Assembly (NCBI GenBank): GCA_023392395.1
Contig: JAEVZE010000422.1
Span: forward strand, 1 to 6,351
Origin: Bacillota bacterium
GTDB taxonomy: Bacteria; Bacillota; Clostridia; Christensenellales; Aristaeellaceae
DNA length: 6,351 nucleotides
Reading direction: 5' to 3'
The translations under genes were made by a program, and so were the position numbers. The notes beneath the pieces are model-generated. The model worked only from the letters and a program-made list of their open reading frames with translations, did not search any database and was not told the DNA's origin. Below, piece by piece: positions 1 through 5,713 of this stretch. How positions within the stretch are numbered: position 1 is the first letter of the stretch; every line of letters starts with the position of its first letter.

Positions 1-607
1 GGTAGGTCACCTGGCCCACGTAGCCGTACACGATGCCGGCCTGCAGGTTGGTGATGGTGTTGCGACCGATGACGGTCTCCGGCTTCACCAGTTCAAAGCG
101 GGGGAGCTTTGCGGCGTGCTCAGTCAAGGCTTCCGCCGCCAGCTTGAGGCCGGGGCAGATCGCGCCGCCCAGGAATTCGCCCTTGGCGGAGAGCGCGCCA
201 AAGGTGGTGGCGGTGCCGAAATCGATGGTGATGCAGGGCCCGCCGTAGATCGTATAGGCCGCGACGGCGTTGGCGATGCGGTCGCCGCCCAGCTCCCGCG
301 GGTTGTCGTATTTGATGTTGATGCCCGTCTTGATGCCGGGGCCGACGGTCATCGGGTCCATACCAAAATAGTTTCGGCACATGTGCTCCAGCGTATAATT
401 GACCGTGGGCACCACAGAGGACATGATGATGCCCTCCACGCTTTTCATGCTCACGCCGTTGTGGGCGAAGAGGTTCACCATCAGGATGCCGTATTCGTCC
501 GAGGACATCTGCCGGTTGGTGGCGATGCGGAAATAGGCGACCATGTCTTCTCCGTCAAACAGGGCCGCCTTAATGTTGGTGTTGCCTACGTCCAGGGTCA
601 GGATCAT
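1..607 (-). CDS. coaX: Type III pantothenate kinase (CoaX), C-terminus cut by window edge
   Basis: Cytoplasmic kinase that phosphorylates pantothenate to 4'-phosphopantothenate with ATP, the first step of coenzyme A synthesis. The first 202 codons are visible; the family is usually about 255 residues, so roughly 50 C-terminal residues lie beyond the left edge. Seen in the translation: the N-terminal nucleotide-binding motif DVGNTN (residues 6-11), ELGGDR (105-110) with the likely catalytic base Asp109, DFGTATTF (129-136) and GGAICPG (147-153), all in CoaX order. The family motif is more often GADR; here it is GGDR, a mild change that keeps the Asp. The ATG at 607 is 7 bases after an AGGGGA ribosome binding site and the product begins MILTLDVGN as expected. 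It follows the S-component gene by 11 bases, so the two are very probably co-transcribed. Type III enzymes are generally not feedback-inhibited by CoA (family knowledge). Confidence 0.95.
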   Translation of the reverse strand, partial: MILTLDVGNTNIKAALFDGEDMVAYFRIATNRQMSSDEYGILMVNLFAHNGVSMKSVEGIIMSSVVPTVNYTLEHMCRNYFGMDPMTVGPGIKTGINIKYDNPRELGGDRIANAVAAYTIYGGPCITIDFGTATTFGALSAKGEFLGGAICPGLKLAAEALTEHAAKLPRFELVKPETVIGRNTITNLQAGIVYGYVGQVTY

Positions 608-614
608 GCGTCTA

Positions 615-620
615 TCCCCT
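615..620 (-). promoter_or_regulatory. Ribosome binding site of coaX, overlapping the upstream stop codon
   Basis: On the minus strand AGGGGA lies 7 bases before the coaX ATG. Its first two bases are the last two bases of the TAG stop codon of the upstream S-component gene. This arrangement suggests translational coupling of transporter and kinase. Confidence 0.7.
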
Positions 621-1212
621 ATTCATGCTTTCGTTCGATCGCCCACAGCGCCATCACGATCGGCGTGGTCAGGATTGCGTTAACCGCCGCTTCACTGCCG
701 CCTGCGATCAGGCCGACGCCGGCGATAATCGCGCGCAGCTTGGTGGAATCCAGCCCTACCATCGTATAAAACAGCAGCATCAGGCCCAGATACAGAATTG
801 TATTGGTGAGCGAACCTGCCACCGCGGCGACCGGCAGAGCGGCCTTTCTGTGGCCATTTGGCCCTGCGAGAGCCTTGAACGTCAGGTATGTGACCACCGG
901 AACCATAAGGCGCGGCGCAAAGCACATCAGGATGGCCAGTCCGGGGTTCGCGGCGGCCAGCGCCGAGGCCAGCGCCGACGGCGCGGTCATGGTCATGCCG
1001 AACATGCTCAGCATGCTGATCAGGCCGAAACAGAAGCCCAGAATCAAACCGGGACCCAGGCCCAGCACGATGGTGCCGATCACGACCGGAATCGCGAGTA
1101 TGGTTACGTTCACAAAGCCCAGCGGGATCAGTCCGAACGGCGTTGAACCAAACAGAAGGATCAGGGCGATGAAGAGGGCGGTAAAGGTCAGAAGACGGGT
1201 GCTGTTTTTCAT
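619..1212 (-). CDS. ECF transporter S component, probable pantothenate transporter (PanT-like)
   Basis: A 197-residue, very hydrophobic membrane protein with about six predicted transmembrane segments (roughly residues 7-22, 33-51, 52-72, 88-113, 124-151, 160-192). The N-terminal stretch STPFGLIPLGFVNVT followed by IPVVIGTIVLGLGPG matches the pattern of energy-coupling-factor S components (TPLGFIPLG...IPVIIGAIVLGP type), the substrate-binding subunit of group II vitamin importers. No EcfA ATPase or EcfT gene is present, as is usual where one shared module serves many S components. Substrate is inferred from position: coaX follows after 11 bases, which points to pantothenate; another vitamin is possible. 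The reading frame is open for 35 more codons upstream, but the ATG at 1212 is chosen because GGAGG lies 8 bases before it, the hydrophobic protein begins there, and the upstream extension is polar and non-membrane in character. Confidence 0.82.
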   Translation of the reverse strand: MKNSTRLLTFTALFIALILLFGSTPFGLIPLGFVNVTILAIPVVIGTIVLGLGPGLILGFCFGLISMLSMFGMTMTAPSALASALAAANPGLAILMCFAPRLMVPVVTYLTFKALAGPNGHRKAALPVAAVAGSLTNTILYLGLMLLFYTMVGLDSTKLRAIIAGVGLIAGGSEAAVNAILTTPIVMALWAIERKHE

Positions 1213-1220
1213 GGGAAATA

Positions 1221-1225
1221 CCTCC
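1221..1225 (-). promoter_or_regulatory. Ribosome binding site that fixes the S-component start
   Basis: A perfect GGAGG on the minus strand, 8 bases before the ATG at 1212. It supports the 197-residue form over the longer open frame starting at 1317. Confidence 0.8.
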
Positions 1226-1315
1226 GTTCGAGTTCTCTTGGGATACCCGACGACCAGGGAAACCGGAGTGCCGTTCGGTTCGGCTTCACGCGTAAGGCAA
1301 ATGCCGACCAATTCC

Positions 1316-1344
1316 ATTATACTTCCCGTACTCCGGCATAAAAG
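1316..1344 (-). promoter_or_regulatory. Candidate promoter for the S component-coaX pair
   Basis: On the minus strand a perfect TATAAT occupies 1321-1316. The -35 position 16-17 bases upstream (around 1338-1344) is only a T-rich CTTTTA/TTTTAT and is a poor match to TTGACA. Transcription would start near 1309, giving a leader of about 97 bases before the ATG. A 10-base palindrome, GGCAAATGCC (1296-1305), lies just after the predicted start and could be an operator or part of a small leader hairpin. The leader was read for a known riboswitch fold and none was recognised. Confidence 0.4.
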
Positions 1345-1384
1345 TTATTTTGGGTAAAATCCTCTTCCTGAAACAGGTTGCCCA

Positions 1385-1393
1385 TGGTATAAT
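1385..1393 (+). promoter_or_regulatory. Extended -10 promoter of the VOC gene
   Basis: TGGTATAAT: a consensus TATAAT (1388-1393) preceded by the TG dinucleotide with one-base spacing typical of extended -10 promoters. The -35 region at 17-base spacing (TTCCTG, 1365-1370) is weak, which extended -10 promoters tolerate. The predicted start near 1400 gives a leader of about 25 bases holding a GGAGGA ribosome binding site (1414-1419), 6 bases before the ATG at 1426. Confidence 0.65.
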
Positions 1394-1425
1394 TTGAGTG
1401 GCATCTCAAGAACGGAGGAAATTTT

Positions 1426-1818
1426 ATGTCTTGCAATTGCTCTAGCTGCGGCGGCCGCGTTCAGGGGCTGGCCCACATCGGTCTGTACGTATCGGACATC
1501 GCCGTCTCCAAGGCGTTTTACGTAGACAAGCTGGGGTTTGAAGCCGCCGGAGAGGCAAAGCTCCCCGCCTGCGCGATTTCGTTCGTCCGCGCGGGCTCCT
1601 GCGTGCTGGAACTGATCCAGCGGTTTTCTGGCGAACCGCGTAAGGATGGATTGTTCGACCACGTGTGCCTGGAGGTGGAGGACATCGAGACGCTCGTCTG
1701 CAAGCTGATCGAAAAGGGCATCCACTTCGAGACCGACCACATCGTCGACATCCCGGAGCTTTCCATCCGCAACATCTTCTTCGCCGGGCCGGACGGCGAA
1801 CGGCTGGAGTTCTGCTAG
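1426..1818 (+). CDS. VOC superfamily (glyoxalase/dioxygenase-fold) metalloprotein with Cys-rich N-terminus
   Basis: A 130-residue protein of the vicinal oxygen chelate fold, the single-chain size that usually dimerises. Two beta-alpha-beta-beta-beta modules can be seen: residues 14-66 (GLAHIGLYVSDI ... CVLELIQ) and 76-130 (LFDHVCLEVEDI ... GPDGERLEF). His17, Glu62, His79 and Glu128 sit at the four usual metal-ligand positions, so a metal-dependent enzyme is likely. The overall pattern resembles lactoylglutathione lyase or methylmalonyl-CoA epimerase relatives, but the substrate cannot be assigned from sequence. Odd features are the N-terminal Cys cluster (Cys3, Cys5, Cys8, then Gly-Gly) and a C-terminal Cys130; there are eight Cys in all. 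The start is set by GGAGGA 6 bases upstream and an extended -10 promoter. The gene is monocistronic, divergent from the S component-coaX pair and convergent with xylB. Confidence 0.88.
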   Translation: MSCNCSSCGGRVQGLAHIGLYVSDIAVSKAFYVDKLGFEAAGEAKLPACAISFVRAGSCVLELIQRFSGEPRKDGLFDHVCLEVEDIETLVCKLIEKGIHFETDHIVDIPELSIRNIFFAGPDGERLEFC

Positions 1819-1841
1819 CACAACAAGAAGTTAAAGTACGC

Positions 1842-1864
1842 CGGGGCGCTGCCCCCGGGCCCCG
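1842..1864. repeat. GC-rich inverted repeat downstream of the VOC gene
   Basis: The stretch contains GGGGC-GCT-GCCCC (1843-1855), a 5-bp perfect stem with a 3-base loop, and an alternative 6-bp pairing CGGGGC/GCCCCG (1842-1847 with 1859-1864). It starts 23 bases after the VOC stop codon. No T-run follows, so it is a poor intrinsic terminator. The C-rich continuation to about 1900 (CCCTGGACCCCT at 1883-1894) resembles the GC-rich dispersed intergenic repeats of some clostridial genomes, but only one copy is visible here, so that is inference. Confidence 0.4.
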
Positions 1865-1904
1865 ACCAAGTGGAATGATTCTCCCTGGACCCCTCACAGA
1901 TAAA

Positions 1905-1950
1905 AGCACAATGCAAATGCCCGCATTTTCGCGGGCATTTGCATTGTGCT
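1905..1950 (-). terminator. Perfect 20-bp hairpin, probable intrinsic terminator of xylB
   Basis: Positions 1905-1924 and 1931-1950 are exact reverse complements with a 6-base loop (ATTTTC on the plus strand, GAAAAT on the minus). On the minus strand the stem is followed by a short T tract (the stem's final T and TTTAT after it), as in an intrinsic terminator for transcription coming from xylB, whose stop codon is about 200 bases upstream. On the plus strand the flank is GACCATC with no T-run, so termination of the VOC transcript here is less certain. The stem is longer than most intrinsic terminators. Confidence 0.65.
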
Positions 1951-1981
1951 GACCATCTTCAGAACTCCTCAAGTCTTTCAT

Positions 1982-2010
1982 CATTCCCGGCGACCTGTGC
2001 GCCGGGAATG
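1982..2010. repeat. Perfect 11-bp inverted repeat (hairpin)
   Basis: CATTCCCGGCG (1982-1992) and CGCCGGGAATG (2000-2010) are exact reverse complements around a 7-base loop (ACCTGTG). The stem is GC-rich and should be stable as RNA. No T-run follows on either strand. It lies in the 3' untranslated region of a minus-strand xylB transcript, upstream of the probable terminator. Confidence 0.7.
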
Positions 2011-2048
2011 TGTTTCATCCACCAGTGCGGACACTGGTGGATGAAACA
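2011..2048. repeat. Perfect 17-bp inverted repeat (hairpin) abutting the previous one
   Basis: Positions 2011-2027 and 2032-2048 are exact reverse complements with a 4-base loop (CGGA on the plus strand). It begins at the base after the 1982-2010 hairpin ends, so the two stems could stack coaxially. Neither flank is T-rich, so it does not look like a terminator by itself. It starts about 100 bases after the xylB stop codon in the direction of xylB transcription. Confidence 0.7.
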
Positions 2049-2152
2049 ACTCCGTCAGTCAGCGAGCCGCCCGGAAGTTCCAAAGAATTTCACGCTCGCG
2101 CAGAATTCTTCCCATGCGTTGGAAATTCGCCTCGCGGATTTTCAACGCCTCA

Positions 2153-3673
2153 TTACATATCGTACACAGGCTTCAGCGCGTGGTACAAAGCCGAATACTT
2201 GCCGAACGCATCCTGATAGGCCGCGCGGTTTACCGGGTCGGGCAGCGTTTCGGTCTCCACCTTGAGCACCGAGATCGCCTCGTCCAAGCTCGCCCACACG
2301 CCTGCGCCGACGCCCGCGACCATCATTGCGCCGTAGGCGCCGCCTTCGCTAGCCGCGCTCATGGTGTAGACCGGCAGCTCGAAGGCGTCCGCCATCATCT
2401 GCCGCCACAGCGGGGAGGCCGAGCCGCCGCCGGAGGCGTACACTTTTTCCGTCTTGGCGAGCCCTGCGATCAGGTCGATCACTTGCTTGAGCGAGAAGGT
2501 GACGCCCTCCATCACGGACCGGGTGATGTCGCCGCGGGAGGTGGCCAGCGACAGCCCGTAGAACACGCCGCGCGCGTTGGGGTCGGAGTACGGGCAGCGC
2601 TCGCCCGCCAGATACGGCAGGAACACCACGCCATTGGAACCGGGGCGGGAATCCTGAATCGCCGCGTCCTCCATGTAGGCGTAGGTGGGGCGATGCAGCT
2701 CCTTGGCCTGGCGCACGGCGTCCTCGCCCAGCGCGTCCCGGTACCAGCGCAGCGATCCGCCCGCGGCCAGCGTGCAGCCCAGCGCGTGCCACAGGTGGGG
2801 CGCGTTGTTGCAGAACATCTGCAGCTTGCCTTCGGGGTTGTCGCAGTAGCCGTTCATGCCCATCGCCACGTTGCCCGCGGTGCCCACGACCACGCCCAGA
2901 ATGCCGGGCTTGACGAGCCCCGCGCCGGTGGTCTGGATGACCGCGTCGCCGCCGCCCGCGAACACCGGAAGGCCCTCGGGCAGGCCGGTGATCTCCGACG
3001 CCTGGGGGGTTACATAGCCCGCGCGATCGGTGGATTCCAGCGCCGTCGGGAAGATCGAACGGTCAAGGCCGCACTTGCCGATCAGTTCGTCTGACCACTT
3101 GCGGTTTTTCGTGTCGAAGAAGCCCGTGCCGGAGCCGTCCGACACCTCGGTGGCCAGTTCGCCCGTCAGCATGTAGCGGATGAAGTCCTTCGGGCAGACG
3201 AATTTGTCCATCTTCTCGAAGTTCTCCGGCTCCTCATCCCGAAGCCATACGATTTTGCCGCCGGTATATCCGGGCAGCATGTTGTTGTTGGTCAGCTTCA
3301 GAAGGCCGTCAAGCCCGCCTGCTTTTTCGATGATCCAGTCGCACTGGGGCTGGGTGCGCTGATCGCACCACAAGATCGATGGACGGATGACGTTCCGGTG
3401 CTTGTCCAGTGCCACCAGGCCGTGCATCTGGCCGGAGAAGCTGACGCCCGCGATGTCCTTGGGATCGCCCTGGAACTTCTTCATGATCTCTCGGCAGCCG
3501 GTGACGATGCCCATCCACCAGTCGGCGGGGTTCTGCTCCGCCCAGCCCGGTTTGGGCGTCGACAGCGGATACTCCTGAGTGGACGAGGCGACGACCTGGC
3601 CCGCATCATCCACGATGATGCACTTGGCGCCCGAGGTTCCGATGTCAAGGCCGACGAGGTAGCGCTTTTTCAT
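2153..3673 (-). CDS. xylB: Xylulokinase (FGGY carbohydrate kinase)
   Basis: Phosphorylates D-xylulose to D-xylulose 5-phosphate with ATP in the cytoplasm, feeding pentoses into the pentose phosphate pathway. At 506 residues it is full length for the family. Seen in order: the N-terminal phosphate-binding motif LDIGTSGAK (9-17), the XylB-type substrate motif SGQMHG (80-85), LWCDQRT (101-107), the catalytic-base motif AGGGDA (239-244, Asp243), the phosphate-2 motif VVGTAGNVA (262-270), LPYLAGERCPYSDPNARG (352-369), and the C-terminal adenosine-binding ASGGGSASPLWRQMMADAF (413-431) and EGGAYGAM (443-450). The GQMHG motif favours xylulokinase over glycerol or gluconate kinases. The ATG at 3673 has GGGGGA 7 bases upstream. 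The gap to plsY is 50 bases and includes TATCAT (3707-3702) as a possible -10 without a good -35, so it may be read through from plsY or have a weak promoter. No xylose isomerase or sugar transporter is in view. Confidence 0.93.
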   Translation of the reverse strand: MKKRYLVGLDIGTSGAKCIIVDDAGQVVASSTQEYPLSTPKPGWAEQNPADWWMGIVTGCREIMKKFQGDPKDIAGVSFSGQMHGLVALDKHRNVIRPSILWCDQRTQPQCDWIIEKAGGLDGLLKLTNNNMLPGYTGGKIVWLRDEEPENFEKMDKFVCPKDFIRYMLTGELATEVSDGSGTGFFDTKNRKWSDELIGKCGLDRSIFPTALESTDRAGYVTPQASEITGLPEGLPVFAGGGDAVIQTTGAGLVKPGILGVVVGTAGNVAMGMNGYCDNPEGKLQMFCNNAPHLWHALGCTLAAGGSLRWYRDALGEDAVRQAKELHRPTYAYMEDAAIQDSRPGSNGVVFLPYLAGERCPYSDPNARGVFYGLSLATSRGDITRSVMEGVTFSLKQVIDLIAGLAKTEKVYASGGGSASPLWRQMMADAFELPVYTMSAASEGGAYGAMMVAGVGAGVWASLDEAISVLKVETETLPDPVNRAAYQDAFGKYSALYHALKPVYDM

Positions 3674-3723
3674 GAAGGTCTCCCCCTAACACTATTGGCG
3701 TATGATATCGCAAAACGCGAGGG

Positions 3724-4353
3724 TCACGAATCCGGTTTTTTCAGCTTGCGCATGCCGGAGAACTTAGTCTTGGGCTCCTCGCCCCGCCGGAGCCTGCGGA
3801 AATTGTTCCGATGGGTATAGAGGGCAAGGCCGGCCAGAATCAGCGCAAAGCCGATCTCCGGCCAGTTTCCGAAGCGGAAAACGAGCGTCAGCACGAAAAA
3901 GCTCACCGCCGACACCGCGGACGCCACGGACATGTAACCGGTCAGCCACAGCACCACGAATTGGAGGGCCAACACCATTAGGCCAAACCAGGGCTCGACG
4001 ATCAAGATGACGCCAAAGGACGTGGCGATGCCCTTGCCGCCCTTGAAGCCGTAGAATACCGGCCAGTTGTGGCCCGCGATCGCGGCCAGGCCACCCGCGT
4101 AGGTGCCCCACGCCCCGAGCAGCCACTGCCCGAGCAGCGCCGCCAACAGTCCCTTCAGTGCGTCGCCCAGCAGCGTCAGGACGCTGGGCAACCAGCCCAA
4201 CGTGCGCAGCACATTGGTCGCGCCGGTGGATTTGCTGCCATATTTCCGAATGTCCAGACTGCCGAACGCCATGCCGGAGGTGATCCCGGACGAGAAGTTG
4301 CCCATCAGGTAGCCCGCGACAAGCACGATCAGCCATTTCAGCGCGATGCTCAT
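3724..4353 (-). CDS. plsY: Acyl-phosphate:glycerol-3-phosphate acyltransferase PlsY
   Basis: Integral membrane enzyme that transfers an acyl group from acyl-phosphate (made by PlsX) to position 1 of glycerol 3-phosphate, the first step of bacterial phospholipid synthesis. The 209-residue product has about five hydrophobic segments (near 5-28, 55-80, 84-98, 110-140, 142-182). The three PlsY motifs are visible: N-terminal GNFSSGI (18-24); DIRKYGSKSTGATNVLRTLG (34-53); GHNWPVFYGFKGGKGIAT (94-111), the probable glycerol-phosphate and phosphate-binding loop; and HRNNFRRLRRGEEPK (181-195) in a basic C-terminal tail. The second motif reads GSKSTGATN instead of the commoner GSGNxGATN. The ATG at 4353 lies only 3 bases after the der stop; the ribosome binding site (GAGAGGA) is inside the final der codons, so translation is probably coupled. 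gpsA, often the next gene in Bacillota, is not here. Confidence 0.95.
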   Translation of the reverse strand: MSIALKWLIVLVAGYLMGNFSSGITSGMAFGSLDIRKYGSKSTGATNVLRTLGWLPSVLTLLGDALKGLLAALLGQWLLGAWGTYAGGLAAIAGHNWPVFYGFKGGKGIATSFGVILIVEPWFGLMVLALQFVVLWLTGYMSVASAVSAVSFFVLTLVFRFGNWPEIGFALILAGLALYTHRNNFRRLRRGEEPKTKFSGMRKLKKPDS

Positions 4354-4356
4354 TCG

Positions 4357-5682
4357 TCAGTCCTCTCTTTGCTTCTCTCGAAGCACGAACCGAATGGGCG
4401 TGCCCTCAAAGCCGAATGCTTTGCGGAACTGGTTGTGAAGGTACCGCTCGTAGGAGTAGTGCATCAGCGTTTTGTCATTGACGAACATGACGAACGTCGG
4501 CGGGCAGACGGACTGCTGCGTGCCGTAGTAGATTCGCAGCCTCCTGCCGGACATCGAGGGCGGCGGCAGCGCGGTCTGCGCGTCGGCCAGCACATCGTTC
4601 AGGATGCCGGTGGTAATGCGCCGGGAGGCCTGGGCGTACACCTCGCGCACCATGGGCATGATGCGGTCGGCGCGCTGACCTGTCAGCGCGGAGATGAACA
4701 GAATGCGTGCATAGTCCATAAACTTGAGCTGTTCGCGGATCTGCTTGGTAAAGCTCTCCAATGTGCCGGTTTCCTTGGCGACCGCGTCCCACTTGTTGAC
4801 GACGACGATGGCGGGCTTGCCCTGCTCGTCGATGTAGCCCGCGATCTTGGTGTCCTGCTCGGTGACTCCCTCGGAGGCGTCGATCAGAAGCAGCACCACG
4901 TCCGCCCGGTCGATGGCCGCAAGCGCGCGTACCACGCTGAACCGCTCCAGCGACTGGTATTCGATGGCGCGCTTCCTGCGGATGCCGGCTGTGTCGATCA
5001 GGATGTACTCCTCGCCCTCGTCGGTAAAGCGGGTGTCGATGGCGTCCCGTGTGGTGCCCGCGATGTCGGACACCATCACCCGGTTTTCGCCCAGGAGGCG
5101 GTTGACCAGCGACGACTTGCCCACGTTGGGCTTGCCGACCACAGCCACCTGGATCGGCTGGCCTTCCTCCCGCTCGCCCGCCTCGGGCGGCAGCAGTTTT
5201 GTCAGCTCTTCAAGAAGATCTCCGAAGTTCATCATGTTGACCGACGACACCGCGATCGGGTCGCCGAGCCCCAGCGCGTAAAATTCGTAGGCGTGGCCGG
5301 ACTGCGCCATGCTGTCAATCTTGTTGACCACCACGAGGATGGGTTTTTTGCTCTTTCGGAGCATATCGGCAACGGTCTCATCGTCCGGCGTCAAGCCTTG
5401 CCGCCCGTCAACAAAGAACAGGATCACGTCGCAGGTCTCGATGGCGATCTCCGCCTGATAGCGCATTTGCTTGAGCAGCGGATCGGTGGAGTTAGGGTCG
5501 ATGCCGCCGGTGTCAATCAGGGTGAATTTGCGGCCCTGCCATTCGCAGTCCGCATACACGCGGTCGCGGGTCACGCCCGGCGTGTCCTCCACGATGGCGA
5601 TGCGCCGCCCCGCGATTTTGTTAAAGAAGGTGGATTTGCCCACGTTGGGCCGGCCTACGATGGCCACGAGCGGTCTAGCCAT
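4357..5682 (-). CDS. der: Ribosome biogenesis GTPase Der (EngA)
   Basis: Essential GTPase with two tandem G domains and a KH-like C-terminal domain that acts in maturation of the 50S ribosomal subunit. At 441 residues it is normal length. G domain 1: GRPNVGKST (10-18), TPGVTRD (34-40), DTGG (57-60), NKID (120-123). An acidic linker covers about 164-176. G domain 2: GKPNVGKSS (183-191), AGTTRDAID (208-216), DTAGIRRK (230-237), NKWD (296-299), SAL (331-333). The KH-like domain (about 350-441) contains PPPSMSGRRLRIYYGTQ and PPTFVMFVND and ends with the typical NQFRKAFGFEGTPIRFVLREK. In G domain 1 the G5 position reads SSVN rather than the usual SA-type motif. The ATG at 5682 is 5 bases after GGAGG. 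The upstream gene ends 31 bases away and plsY begins 3 bases after the stop, consistent with one transcript. Confidence 0.97.
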   Translation of the reverse strand: MARPLVAIVGRPNVGKSTFFNKIAGRRIAIVEDTPGVTRDRVYADCEWQGRKFTLIDTGGIDPNSTDPLLKQMRYQAEIAIETCDVILFFVDGRQGLTPDDETVADMLRKSKKPILVVVNKIDSMAQSGHAYEFYALGLGDPIAVSSVNMMNFGDLLEELTKLLPPEAGEREEGQPIQVAVVGKPNVGKSSLVNRLLGENRVMVSDIAGTTRDAIDTRFTDEGEEYILIDTAGIRRKRAIEYQSLERFSVVRALAAIDRADVVLLLIDASEGVTEQDTKIAGYIDEQGKPAIVVVNKWDAVAKETGTLESFTKQIREQLKFMDYARILFISALTGQRADRIMPMVREVYAQASRRITTGILNDVLADAQTALPPPSMSGRRLRIYYGTQQSVCPPTFVMFVNDKTLMHYSYERYLHNQFRKAFGFEGTPIRFVLREKQRED

Positions 5683-5713
5683 GGATTCCTCCCAATCGCC
5701 GTTCGTCCGGCGT

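Noticed and set aside
116..769. 217-codon open frame on the plus strand
   Set aside because: It runs antisense to coaX and the S-component gene, both of which have clear motifs, ribosome binding sites and operon spacing.
1213..1317. 35-codon N-terminal extension of the S component
   Set aside because: A perfect GGAGG precedes the internal ATG at 1212, the extension is polar, and it would begin before the first membrane segment without adding any family feature.
1442..1984. Minus-strand open frames across the VOC gene (also 1345-1821)
   Set aside because: They are antisense to a gene with an extended -10 promoter, a GGAGGA ribosome binding site and intact VOC metal ligands.
1905..2048. CRISPR array or insertion sequence
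   Set aside because: The inverted repeats differ in sequence, there are no regularly spaced direct repeats, no transposase and no target-site duplication was found.
2062..2110. Further short inverted repeats near the xylB stop (GCGAGC/GCTCGC and AAGAATT/AATTCTT)
   Set aside because: The stems are 6-7 bp with loops of 14-26 bases, within chance expectation for this composition, and much weaker than the three perfect hairpins.
1939..2265. Plus-strand open frames starting in the intergenic region (also from 2010)
   Set aside because: They run through the perfect hairpins and into the antisense of xylB. No ribosome binding site or conserved pattern was seen.
2114..3094. 326-codon open frame on the plus strand
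   Set aside because: It is antisense to xylB, with low-complexity His/Arg/Ala-rich translation, no ribosome binding site and no recognisable domain.
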